Positions 16,001 through 22,628 of a DNA stretch of 36,613 nt are shown here, piece by piece. This stretch comes from Oscillatoriales cyanobacterium. GTDB lineage: Bacteria > Cyanobacteriota > Cyanobacteriia > Cyanobacteriales > Microcoleaceae. The notes under the pieces are model-generated. The model saw only the letters and a list, made by a program, of their open reading frames with translations. It was not told the DNA's origin and ran no database searches. The DNA lies in contig RDXX01000060.1 in the NCBI GenBank assembly GCA_004292955.1, positions 1 to 36,613 on the forward strand. Direction: 5' to 3'. The position numbers and the translations under genes are program-made. The number at the start of each line of letters is the position of its first letter. The first letter of the stretch is position 1.

Positions 16001-16558
16001 AATCACTGGGTAACAAGTATCAGTTTTAGCCCGAATGGAGATGCGATCGCTACTGCCTCATCTGACAAAACCGCTAAATTGTGGGACTTGGAAGGCAACT
16101 GCTTGGTCACTTTTACGGGACATGAGGACTCGGTAAATAGTGTCAGTTTTAGCCCCACAGGAGATGCACTCGCTACTGCTTCATATGACGCCACTGCCAA
16201 ATTGTGGGACTTACAAGGTAACTGCTTAGCAACATTTACCGGACATCATGACTGGGTAAATAGCGTCTGTTTTAGCCCGAATGGAGATACGATCGCCACT
16301 GCCTCATCTAACGGCACCGCGAAATTGTGGGACTTGCAGGGGAGTTTACTAGCAGACTATAGCGGATATAAAGGCAATTTACTCAAAGGTGAGGCAGATT
16401 TTGTGGAGTTGGAAAGTCCGATTTATAGTGTTTGTTTTAGTCGGGACGGGAAGTTTTTAATAACAGGTTCGCAGGATGGAAAAGTGCGGTTTTGGCCGGT
16501 GGAAAGTTTGGATGAGTTGTTGGCGAGGGGGAGGGAATGGCTTGGTGAGAAATTTTAA
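13049..16558 (+). CDS. AAA-like ATPase with C-terminal 14-blade WD40 domain
   Basis: From ATG 13049-13051 (overlapping the previous stop as ATGA; ATG 13043 is an alternative) the product is 1169 residues. The AAA-like domain has Walker A NSRKIGKSSL (41-50) and an intact Walker B IVIFIDEIDSVL (133-144). A winged-helix part (GWTGGQPFLTQKLCK onward) is interrupted at 308-382 by 75 residues encoded by palindromic repeats. Residues about 383-570 form a helical region (LDWVQQELAKLRPY; ALKLFQSKGTQREALRAAIKAG). Residues about 572-1150 are 14 WD40 repeats of mostly 41 residues (SFSPxGDAIATAS, TAKLWDLQGNCL), enough for two seven-blade propellers. This is a STAND/NLR-like plan: ATPase switch plus ligand-binding propeller. 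It presumably works with the HTH-AAA protein. No separate effector domain is visible. Confidence 0.85.
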   Translation: MTYQYIAESTLPADTPTYVTREADSQLYQSLLEGKLCYVFNSRKIGKSSLALQTIERLGKKGVRSVFIDLSSDETKLEHPEQWYANILDTLAYELDLDVDLKSWLEERNWLSPLRRFREFIELVMLSQVSEKIVIFIDEIDSVLSLNFSADDLFAFIRSCYNRRTQNVEYNRITFCLLGVATPSDLIQHKKRTSFNIGQAIELKGFTKEQAAPLAKGLEGKVNDPIQVLNEILDWTGGQPFLTQKLCKIVLEKAETCNPDIAELVQAYIINNWEANDNPEHIGTIRDRILSNQQRTSQLLGIYQQIITPPNPPLLRGGTDSTDSPLLSRAKDSTNSPLAEDKKTNLTPPLTKGGLGGVAPLAEDKKTNLTPPLTKGGLGGVAADNSPDQMELQLSGLVVKRNRYLQVYNRIYAAIFNLDWVQQELAKLRPYQENFAAWIASNRQDTSRLLRGKALDDALQWKVGKRLSDEDNDFLDACRDDERQELRTSNEFFKEVRRQFREIVKIEEAGHDALKLFQSKGTQREALRAAIKAGEDLKKWIPDNPPVSEYPVTSPLLALQGILAKIRERPVFVGDNRSVTSISFSPTGDVIAITSVYKTAKLWDFQGNCLATFTGHEFIENVSFSPTGDKIATASNDKTAKLWDLQGHCLVTFTGHKSLIKNVSFSPTGDKIATASNDKTAKLWDLQGNCLVTFTGHKNGVTSVCFSHTREVIATTSEDGTAKLWDLQGNCLVTFTGHKNSVTSVSFSPNGDAIATASSDATAKLWDLQGKCLVTFSGHNGWINSVSFSPNGDAIATASREGTAKLWDLQGNCLATFTGHKNWVTSVSFSPNGDAIATASSDATAKLWDLQSKCLIAFTRHKNWVTSVSFSPKGDAIATASFDKTAKLWDLQGNCLVTFIGHNQSVWSISFSPKVNALATASNDKTAKLWDLQGNCLVTFTGHNQSVWSISFSPKGDTIATASSDATAKLWDLQGKCLVTFTGHNHWVTSISFSPNGDAIATASSDKTAKLWDLEGNCLVTFTGHEDSVNSVSFSPTGDALATASYDATAKLWDLQGNCLATFTGHHDWVNSVCFSPNGDTIATASSNGTAKLWDLQGSLLADYSGYKGNLLKGEADFVELESPIYSVCFSRDGKFLITGSQDGKVRFWPVESLDELLARGREWLGEKF
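13970..14194 (+). repeat. In-frame insertion of C-run/G-run palindromic repeats inside the AAA-WD40 gene
   Basis: These 225 bases encode residues 308-382, starting TPPNPPLLRGG and including TPPLTKGGLGG twice. At the DNA level they are units with CCCCCCTTA...AAGGGGGGG stems, a palindromic repeat widely dispersed in cyanobacterial genomes. The last part is a perfect 69-base tandem duplication (14057-14125 and 14126-14194), equal to 23 residues. An earlier, less perfect pair of GATAGCACT(G/A)ATTCTCC segments precedes it. The flanks read as the normal family sequence: YQQII before and ADNSPDQMELQLSGLV after, so the repeats were added without breaking the frame. Confidence 0.85.
14763..16540 (+). 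repeat. 123-base tandem coding repeats (14 WD40 blades)
   Basis: Fourteen copies of a roughly 123-base unit encode the WD40 blades. Many blades share long identical stretches at the DNA level. For example the segment around TCATCTGACGCCACTGCCAA recurs in blades 5, 7 and 10, and GATGCGATCGCTACTGC (containing HIP1) in blades 5, 6, 7, 8 and 11. The first and last two blades are the most diverged, while the inner ones are nearly identical, which points to recent expansion or gene conversion within the array. Confidence 0.85.
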
Positions 16559-16587
16559 CTACTGATGCACGGGGATGGTTTTGATTC

Positions 16588-16875
16588 TTATTTTTCAATT
16601 GTTAAAACTGTTGTTAAGTTTAGCAACTGATCCAGCGTTTCCTGGGCCGATACTCGCAATTGAACCTCACCAATATCAAATCGAGGGTCTTCAATCAAAT
16701 CCGGGTCGCTGCAATAAGCATCAACATCGGTAAACAATTTGTCTAAAATCTTAAATTCTCTCCCCGGCTGGAGGTTATTGTCACTCTTAAACAATTGTAG
16801 AAACCGCTGTTCAAACTCATCAGCGCTGATTTTACTGCCTGCAAACTCTTCTAATAACTTGATGTACTTATCCAT
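16588..16875 (-). CDS. Colicin D-like immunity protein
   Basis: The 95-residue protein begins at ATG 16873-16875, two bases after the stop codon of the toxin gene. The GGAGGTGGA that encodes the toxin's C-terminal glycines also serves as its ribosome-binding site. Sequence pattern MDKYIKLLEEF, SADEFEQRFLQLFKSDN, LDKLFTDVDAYCSDPDL and a C-terminal helix match the bacterial colicin-immunity family (ImmD-like), a small all-helical acidic protein that binds the tRNase domain and blocks its active site. The high acidic content fits binding to a basic nuclease. Its position directly behind the toxin gene, with tight coupling, supports the cognate pair. Confidence 0.82.
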   Translation of the reverse strand: MDKYIKLLEEFAGSKISADEFEQRFLQLFKSDNNLQPGREFKILDKLFTDVDAYCSDPDLIEDPRFDIGEVQLRVSAQETLDQLLNLTTVLTIEK

Positions 16876-16877
16876 AT

Positions 16878-17243
16878 TTATCCACCTCCAATATCTCCAG
16901 TCGCACTTAATTCAGCAATTTGGGCAGAATTCAGTTTCCAGCCGCTAATAAAATTGTCTCCTGCGTCCACTATAACATTTAAATTAGTCGCAGGGTCAAA
17001 GTAGTGCTTTACAGGTTGCCTGCGATAAGTACCCTCAATCTCCTGCACTCCCTGTTTCTGGACATGAGTTTGAATAGCTGCCGCAAATGCTGCTGCTGTC
17101 TGCAAATTGTAATTGCCTGAAACACCAAAATCGGCAGCGTGTTTGAATTTCTTTTGAATTTGACGCTCTGATACAAGCAGATTTACAGACACATTGAAGT
17201 CAAGATTTGTTAAAAAATTACAATTAGCCGTGACATCAGGCAA
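16878..17243 (-). CDS. Stand-alone colicin D-like tRNase domain (toxin)
   Basis: This frame encodes up to 121 residues and contains no Met codon. The possible starts are TTG 17241-17243 or GTG 17190-17192, and an in-frame TAA at 17253-17255 excludes a longer form. Residues about 24-110 match the colicin D catalytic domain: SERQIQKKFKHAADFGVSG (25-43) with the Lys/His catalytic motif, EIEGTYRRQPVKHYFDP (68-84), LNVIVD and NFISGWKL (97-104). Colicin D cleaves arginine tRNAs in the anticodon loop. Here the domain lacks any translocation or receptor part, so it is either a relic of a polymorphic toxin tip or a free intracellular toxin paired with the immunity protein. All expected motifs remain. 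Its upstream end lies only 52 bases from the divergent galT start. Confidence 0.78.
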   Translation of the reverse strand: MPDVTANCNFLTNLDFNVSVNLLVSERQIQKKFKHAADFGVSGNYNLQTAAAFAAAIQTHVQKQGVQEIEGTYRRQPVKHYFDPATNLNVIVDAGDNFISGWKLNSAQIAELSATGDIGGG

Positions 17244-17295
17244 ACTCTTATCTTACCATAAGAAACGGCTCAACCCTGCAACAAAAGGTAAGAAA

Positions 17296-18318
17296 ATGTC
17301 TGAACTTAGACAAAATCTAATTACCAGAGATTGGGTAATCATCGCCACCGATCGCGCAAAAAGACCTGACCAATTCGCCAACACAAAAAAAATACCCGCA
17401 TTCCTACCCTCACACCGCCCCGACTGCCCATTTTGCGTGGGTAACGAGGAAGACGGAACCTTAGAAACATTCCGTTTGGGCGATCGCACCGGCTGGAAAG
17501 TCCGCGCAATTGGCAACAAATATCCCGCCCTGTCGCCGACAGCAGAACGGATCAGGATATCATCGGGAATTCACCGCATGATGTCGGGAATCGGCTTTCA
17601 CGAAGTAATTGTCGAACACCCGCGACACGATTTGACGACTGCTTTGTTGACCGTTGAAGAAGTAACGGACATACTTTTAGTATACCGTCACCGCTATTTA
17701 GAAATTAGAAAATATCCCCACGTTGAAACAATTGTGATCTTCAAAAATCACGGGGAAAGTGCCGGAACTTCTCTCGAACACCCTCACTCGCAGATAGCAG
17801 CGACGCCCGTTGTCCCCAGCCAATTTCGCAGCCGCATTGATGCAGCAGTTCGCTATTTTGATGATACGGGAGAATGTCTGTTTTGCAGGACTTTGGAAGA
17901 TGAATTGGCGGCAGGTGAAAGAGTAATTTTTGAGAGCAAATATTTCGTGGCTTTTATTCCTTACGCTGCACTTTCACCGTTTCATATCTGGATTTTTCCG
18001 CGCCGACATTCGTCTTCCTTTGATGATATTACTGATGCGGAAATTACGGATCTGGCTGATACTTTGAAAACTGTACTCGCTCAGCTTTATTACGGATTGA
18101 ACAATCCCGATTACAACTATAGTATTCGTTCCGTGCCGACGGCGGAACAGGCAACAAAATACTTCCACTGGTATATCGCCATTATTCCCAGAGTGACCAA
18201 GCAGGCTGGGTTTGAGCTTGGTAGCGGAATGTTTATCAATACTGCTTTACCCGAAGAAAGTGCTGAGTTTTTGCGATCGATCGCAATTCCTATCAACCCT
18301 AATTTTCGACCAACCTAA
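17296..18318 (+). CDS. galT: Galactose-1-phosphate uridylyltransferase
   Basis: From ATG 17296-17298, preceded by AAAAGGTAAG, the product is 340 residues, the usual length. It transfers UMP between UDP-glucose and galactose-1-phosphate in the Leloir pathway. The HIT-superfamily active site is HPHSQ (162-166), in which His164 is the uridylylated nucleophile. Cys44-x-x-Cys47 (CPFC) begins a metal site, and a second CLFC lies at 194-197. RDWVIIATDRAKRPDQF near the start and FHWYIAIIPR (290-299) near the end are conserved family segments. An upstream in-frame start at 17194 would overlap the divergent toxin gene and is unlikely. The enzyme is cytosolic. Some relatives act on other sugar phosphates, so the exact substrate is inferred. 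Confidence 0.88.
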   Translation: MSELRQNLITRDWVIIATDRAKRPDQFANTKKIPAFLPSHRPDCPFCVGNEEDGTLETFRLGDRTGWKVRAIGNKYPALSPTAERIRISSGIHRMMSGIGFHEVIVEHPRHDLTTALLTVEEVTDILLVYRHRYLEIRKYPHVETIVIFKNHGESAGTSLEHPHSQIAATPVVPSQFRSRIDAAVRYFDDTGECLFCRTLEDELAAGERVIFESKYFVAFIPYAALSPFHIWIFPRRHSSSFDDITDAEITDLADTLKTVLAQLYYGLNNPDYNYSIRSVPTAEQATKYFHWYIAIIPRVTKQAGFELGSGMFINTALPEESAEFLRSIAIPINPNFRPT

Positions 18319-18478
18319 AGTATAAAAAGTTACAATTTATCAAGGAATGTCCGAAGCGAAGACGGGAGACAATTTAATGATTTTCAATCATCGGTTGAAA
18401 TAGACAATTTAAATCTGCAACAGCTTAATTGACACTCAAAATTTATCAACCTACAAATATTTATTAATATTACCGAAC

Positions 18479-18772
18479 TCACAACAAACTTTCGACATAC
18501 TGCCAACAGTCATCGCTAAAATTAGCTTTCAATATATCTCTAATTTTAGCATCGAGCGACAATCTCGCCTCGCCAGACTCAGCACTCTCGGCGATTTCGC
18601 AACTCTCATCAGATAAATTTTCTTGGAGGTGGGCGAGAGTATTGGCAAAATTAGCCAGAAAATAATGTTCATCCACCCACGCTGTCGGATCTGGGATGGC
18701 TGGACTTCCAAAAGCCCGATCGACTAAATCTTGTTTTGCAGAATCGTCAGTCTGGTTTTTCATGGAACCCAT
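18479..18772 (-). CDS. Small acidic protein of unknown function
   Basis: The 97-residue product (or 94 from the second ATG at 18763) is acidic, soluble and probably helical. Trp32 in TAWVDEHYFLANFANTLAHL and the C-terminal DDCWQYVESLL give it amphipathic helices. I do not recognise a domain. It is convergent with galT and lies alone. A serine- and glutamate-rich middle (SCEIAESAESGE) may be a flexible linker. Confidence 0.5.
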   Translation of the reverse strand: MGSMKNQTDDSAKQDLVDRAFGSPAIPDPTAWVDEHYFLANFANTLAHLQENLSDESCEIAESAESGEARLSLDAKIRDILKANFSDDCWQYVESLL

Positions 18773-18924
18773 TTAGATAGAATTTGCAACCTATCCTAAT
18801 CTTAAGCTAAATTTTGAACGCTGGTGCGATCGCGATCGACGAACCGCAGTGATAAAAATGTGTAATTTGTGCGATCGCGATCGAGGTTGTTTTGGCGATC
18901 GGCTGTTATCATACCACATCACGG

Positions 18925-19896
18925 CTAGCGATCGATAATTTGCACATTGGGCAAAATCGACTTAGGTATCATTCCGTGAACTCCTTTGCGGGGATTATTG
19001 ACAGCCTGAGTAATCCGAAAATTGACGGCGAGGGAACAGAAAACATAGGCATCTTCTTCTTGGAAATTTGCATATTTTTGTAGCCAATTAACAGTCTGTT
19101 CTACCGCCATATCAAACGCATCATCTAATGTTTGACCAAAACCCATAACTACAATATGAGTAGGAGTTTCCGCAAACGGAAATATATAAAATAAATCCTT
19201 ACGCAAGATGATTTGAATAGTCCCATTCATCGAAGTTTCAATCGCCGTACCATTAACTTCGCCATCTCCCTGTGCCGAATGTCCGTCGCCGATTGACAGC
19301 AAACCGCCACGCACCGCAATAGGTAAAAATAACCGCGTTCCTGCTTGCAATTCCTGATTGTCCATATTGCCGCCGTAGCGTTGTGGAGGAATAGAAGAAC
19401 GGTTGATTTCAAAATCTGCAACACCGATAATTCCGAAGAATGGATGCAGCGGAATCTGGACGCCGCTATTTGCCGGAAATTCCGCAATCTTTTGTTCTAA
19501 ATCTAGGGGAATAAACCGCAATTTAGGGTCAGGAAAATATTCAGGTAAAACTCCCCAACCAGCGCGAATTGCATTGAATCCTACTGGTAAACTTGGGTAA
19601 ACTTCCTCGATGTGAATTTCTAAAACGTCTCCGGGTTCAGCCTCATTAACATAAATCGGGCCTGTTAGCAAGTGCGGGCCCGGGCCGACTTTGCGGTTGT
19701 CAGGTAAATTCTGACAGATATCTAAAAATTCCGGCGTCAAAAATTCCGGCGGGGCCTTGTCAGCAACATAATATCCTGAATAGGTTTCGATATCGATGCG
19801 ATCGCCCGAATCGACAGTTAAAGCAGGTTCTAGCTTGGGAGAGAAACCGCCTAAGTGTACGGTTTTGCAGTTAGCTTTGAGAAAGTGGTGAGTCAT
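18925..19896 (-). CDS. Acetamidase/formamidase family amidohydrolase
   Basis: The 323-residue protein matches the FmdA/AmdA family, which hydrolyses short amides such as formamide or acetamide to ammonia and the acid. Conserved segments in order are GPHLLTGPIYVNEAEPGDVL, HPFFGIIGVA, PPQRYGGNMDN with the metal/substrate-binding Asn and Asp, and GDGHSAQGDGEVNGTAIE, the family signature with the His and Asp residues. Length fits the family. The ATG lies at 19894-19896 directly before a long AT-rich tandem repeat, which therefore replaces or contains its promoter region. It could supply nitrogen from amides. The true substrate is unknown. Confidence 0.9.
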   Translation of the reverse strand: MTHHFLKANCKTVHLGGFSPKLEPALTVDSGDRIDIETYSGYYVADKAPPEFLTPEFLDICQNLPDNRKVGPGPHLLTGPIYVNEAEPGDVLEIHIEEVYPSLPVGFNAIRAGWGVLPEYFPDPKLRFIPLDLEQKIAEFPANSGVQIPLHPFFGIIGVADFEINRSSIPPQRYGGNMDNQELQAGTRLFLPIAVRGGLLSIGDGHSAQGDGEVNGTAIETSMNGTIQIILRKDLFYIFPFAETPTHIVVMGFGQTLDDAFDMAVEQTVNWLQKYANFQEEDAYVFCSLAVNFRITQAVNNPRKGVHGMIPKSILPNVQIIDR

Positions 19897-19898
19897 TC

Positions 19899-20227
19899 GA
19901 TTTTAGATTTTAGATTTTAGATTTTAGATTTTGGATTGGGGGATTGTTCGATTTTAGATTTTAGATTTTGGATTTTGGATTGGAGAATTGGAGGATTGTT
20001 CGATTTTAGATTTTGGATTGGAGAATTGGGAGATTGGGGGATTGTTCGATTTTAGATTTTAGATTTTAGATTTTGGATTGAGGGATTGTTCGATTTTAGA
20101 TTTTAGATTTTAGATTTTGGATTGAGGGATTGTTCGATTTTAGATTTTAGATTTTAGATTTTGGATTGGGGGATTGTTCGATTTTAGATTGGGGGGATTG
20201 GGGGATTGGGGGATTGGGGGATTTTGT
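19899..20227. repeat. Heptamer-based tandem repeat (ATTTTAG / GGGGATT type)
   Basis: About 330 bases consist of ATTTTAG and ATTTTGG heptamers arranged in larger blocks, each ending in a GGGGGATTGTTCG-like segment. The last 45 bases become GGGGGATT units. Such short tandem repeats are well known in filamentous cyanobacteria and change length easily. They sit immediately upstream of the amidohydrolase start codon on the minus strand. Confidence 0.9.
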
Positions 20228-20576
20228 AATTGTTAATGAATTGGTGAATACCTCATCTTTGGGAGAACCGCTATATTTGAGATTAATAGTTGAGGTTTGT
20301 GGGGTGCATCTCATGTTTGGCAAATATATGTGTAGGGGCGAAGCATGACCGCATTCAATATGAGATTATAACTAATAACTTATCTGCGGTCATGCTTCGC
20401 CCTCCTCAAAAGTCAGATCCACCCGGTTTGTGATATCTGAGATATTCTCAGAATTTCTTAACTTTTTGATAACTTTCGTAGTCTAAAATTCAAAGCGGGG
20501 GCGGGTTTATATATATTGGGGTTGGGAGTTATATTTTACTGTTGAACTTTCCCCTACAGATTAATGACAATAACTT
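20228..20576. other. Intergenic region with a long perfect inverted repeat
   Basis: No gene is supported here. A perfect 18-base inverted repeat, GGGCGAAGCATGACCGCA (20336-20353) with TGCGGTCATGCTTCGCCC (20385-20402), encloses a 31-base loop. It resembles the dispersed cyanobacterial palindromes. The promoter of the metallophosphoesterase should lie between this repeat and 20577. Confidence 0.6.
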
Positions 20577-22361
20577 ATGTTAACACCATTGCCCGATAAA
20601 TTAGAAATACCCCAAGGTTCTTCTCGCAACCTGTGGTTTTTTGCTGTTTTGATTTTGATTGTCCTATTCCTAGGTTTGATTATGCAATCTTTCCTCAACA
20701 AACCCAAACTTTTAACCGATCCGTTTCTGCAACTTCCAACAACTAACTCGGTGCGAGTTGTTTGGTTTACCGAATTTTCCGGGACTCGGAACATTGTTGC
20801 TTACGGCGAAAACTTGAGTAAAATTGCGACTGCAAATACTACCAAGCTAAGCCGGGTTCGGGAAGACAAAGACTCGCACATCTCCGATGAAATGAAACAG
20901 GGCATAATTGATAACAATCCAATTGTCCGCCACATCTGGCGCCACGAAGCAGAAATTACTAATTTAATGCCCGGTGTTCGCATTCCCTATCTAGTGACTA
21001 GCGAAACGAAAGATGGTGAATCTGTTAGCAGCAAAGTTTTCAGCCTTTCTCCGACACCAGCAGCGGGAATTGGGCTAAAAATCCTGTTCACTTCCGATCA
21101 TCAATTGATGCCGATGACAGCGGCTAATCTCCAGAAAGTAGCACAAACAATTGATAAAGTTGATGCAGTTTTCATGGCTGGTGATTTAATTAATATAGCC
21201 GATCGCGCTTCCGAATGGTTCGACGACGACCGAGGCCGCGCTTTTTTCCCGGGTTTGCAAGGCCGCGCCTTCTCCGAAATCGACCAAAAGGGCGTCAAAA
21301 CCGTGTACAGCGGTGGCGAACTGATCCAACACGCGCCTATATTTCCGACGATTGGGAACCATGAGATTATGGGTAGGTTTTCAACTAGCAGCAGTCTCAA
21401 CGACCAGTTTAATGACCCTTTTCCCCGCGCTGCTGTGGAAAAAATATATCCATACCTCACTCAAAAATATGGGATGAAAGACCAAGATGTTTTGTTAAAA
21501 AACAATAGTTTTAATAGTGATACTTACAACGAAATTTTCAGTTTACCAAGTGAGAAAAATTATTATGCTGTGACGTTTGGGGACGTGCGGTTAGTGACTT
21601 TGTATGTTACGAATATCTGGCGGACTCCCAATTTAGATCCGGGGGCGAGAGGCAGGTATCGGGAACGGGACGAAGATTTTGATCGTCCTGAAAAATGGGG
21701 ATACGGACAGCATATTTTTGAGCCAATTGCCAAAGGTAGCGCTCAATATTCTTGGCTGGAACAAGAGTTATATAGTGCGGAATTTCAGCAAGCTAAATAT
21801 AAAATTGTGATGTTTCACCATCCACCGCATTCTCTGGGTGACAATATTGTACCTGCTTATACTGACCCAGTGCAAATAGTCGATCGCACTTTGGACGGCG
21901 AGATTAAGATGGTGCGTTATGAATATCCGAAACAGCAAGATTATCTGATTCGGGATGTGATGCCGCTGCTAGAAACGGCGGGCGTGCAGTTAGTTTTGTA
22001 CGGACATTCGCATTTGTGGAATCGGTTTGTGAGTTCCAGCGGAATGCACTTTTTAGAGACTTCCAATGTGGGTAACAGTTACGGGGCGTTTGCGGGGAGA
22101 AAGCGCCGATTTGTGCCGCCTGGATATGGGGAGGATTACAGCGCGATTGGAGATCCGAACGGATTGGAACCTGTGATGCCAACAGTTGCACCTTTGTTGG
22201 GGAAAGATGGGCTGGCATTGCCGTATATTGATAGCAATGATATTACGGCTTTTAGTGTATTTGACACGGGGAATGGTACGGTTAGTAGCTATTATTTTGA
22301 TACGCGAAAACCAGACTCGGAAGTGGTGAAGTTTGATGAGTTTAAGTTGAAAAAATCGTGA
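20577..22361 (+). CDS. Membrane-anchored metallophosphoesterase (purple acid phosphatase-like)
   Basis: The 594-residue protein has one N-terminal hydrophobic segment (about 17-36, FFAVLILIVLFLGLIMQSFL) that anchors or exports it. An Fn3-like domain with TTNSVRVVWFTEFSGTRNIV (about 56-75) follows, as at the start of purple acid phosphatases. The calcineurin-like domain shows LFTSDHQL (motif I), VFMAGDLIN, PTIGNHEIM, VMFHHPPHSLG and LVLYGHSHLWNRF, which together supply the two-metal site. Motif I reads Asp-His-Gln rather than the common Asp-x-His, which fits purple acid phosphatase-like variants. The substrate could be phosphomonoesters or diesters outside the cytoplasm. The gene stands alone and has the repeat hairpins on both sides. 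Confidence 0.85.
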   Translation: MLTPLPDKLEIPQGSSRNLWFFAVLILIVLFLGLIMQSFLNKPKLLTDPFLQLPTTNSVRVVWFTEFSGTRNIVAYGENLSKIATANTTKLSRVREDKDSHISDEMKQGIIDNNPIVRHIWRHEAEITNLMPGVRIPYLVTSETKDGESVSSKVFSLSPTPAAGIGLKILFTSDHQLMPMTAANLQKVAQTIDKVDAVFMAGDLINIADRASEWFDDDRGRAFFPGLQGRAFSEIDQKGVKTVYSGGELIQHAPIFPTIGNHEIMGRFSTSSSLNDQFNDPFPRAAVEKIYPYLTQKYGMKDQDVLLKNNSFNSDTYNEIFSLPSEKNYYAVTFGDVRLVTLYVTNIWRTPNLDPGARGRYRERDEDFDRPEKWGYGQHIFEPIAKGSAQYSWLEQELYSAEFQQAKYKIVMFHHPPHSLGDNIVPAYTDPVQIVDRTLDGEIKMVRYEYPKQQDYLIRDVMPLLETAGVQLVLYGHSHLWNRFVSSSGMHFLETSNVGNSYGAFAGRKRRFVPPGYGEDYSAIGDPNGLEPVMPTVAPLLGKDGLALPYIDSNDITAFSVFDTGNGTVSSYYFDTRKPDSEVVKFDEFKLKKS

Positions 22362-22380
22362 TTTAGTGCAGTCAGGTTTG

Positions 22381-22468
22381 TAGTGAGGACTTCAGTCCTC
22401 AGTATTCGTAGGGTGCGTCGCTATCCCTCATCCCCAAATAAATATGAAAAATATGACAGCGACGCACC
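22381..22468. repeat. Dispersed hairpins after the metallophosphoesterase gene
   Basis: TAGTGAGGACTTCAGTCCTCA at 22381-22401 contains a short internal palindrome and matches the left arm of the hairpin at 4704-4753. It is followed by an 11-base inverted repeat, GGTGCGTCGCT (22412-22422) with AGCGACGCACC (22458-22468). Both are likely dispersed repeats, perhaps acting as transcript ends. Confidence 0.55.
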
Positions 22469-22628
22469 AATAGACAATAGTTTAATACGCTGTGGAAGTT
22501 CCCAGATTGATGAGTTGGGAAGAAAACTCTCTCGCTCTCGGTCAAGAGTCAACTTCAGTCTTTTGACTTCTGCTATACTTAGGTAATACATAGTCTATCC
22601 AAATTAAACTCACGAGTAGAGTACAGTC

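Noticed and set aside
14763..16540. Regular direct repeats considered as a CRISPR array
   Set aside because: The 123-base units encode WD40 blades in one continuous frame and have no short conserved repeat with unique spacers.
20166..20348. 60-codon frame inside the heptamer repeat
   Set aside because: Low-complexity translation of the GGGGATT repeat and the adjoining palindrome.
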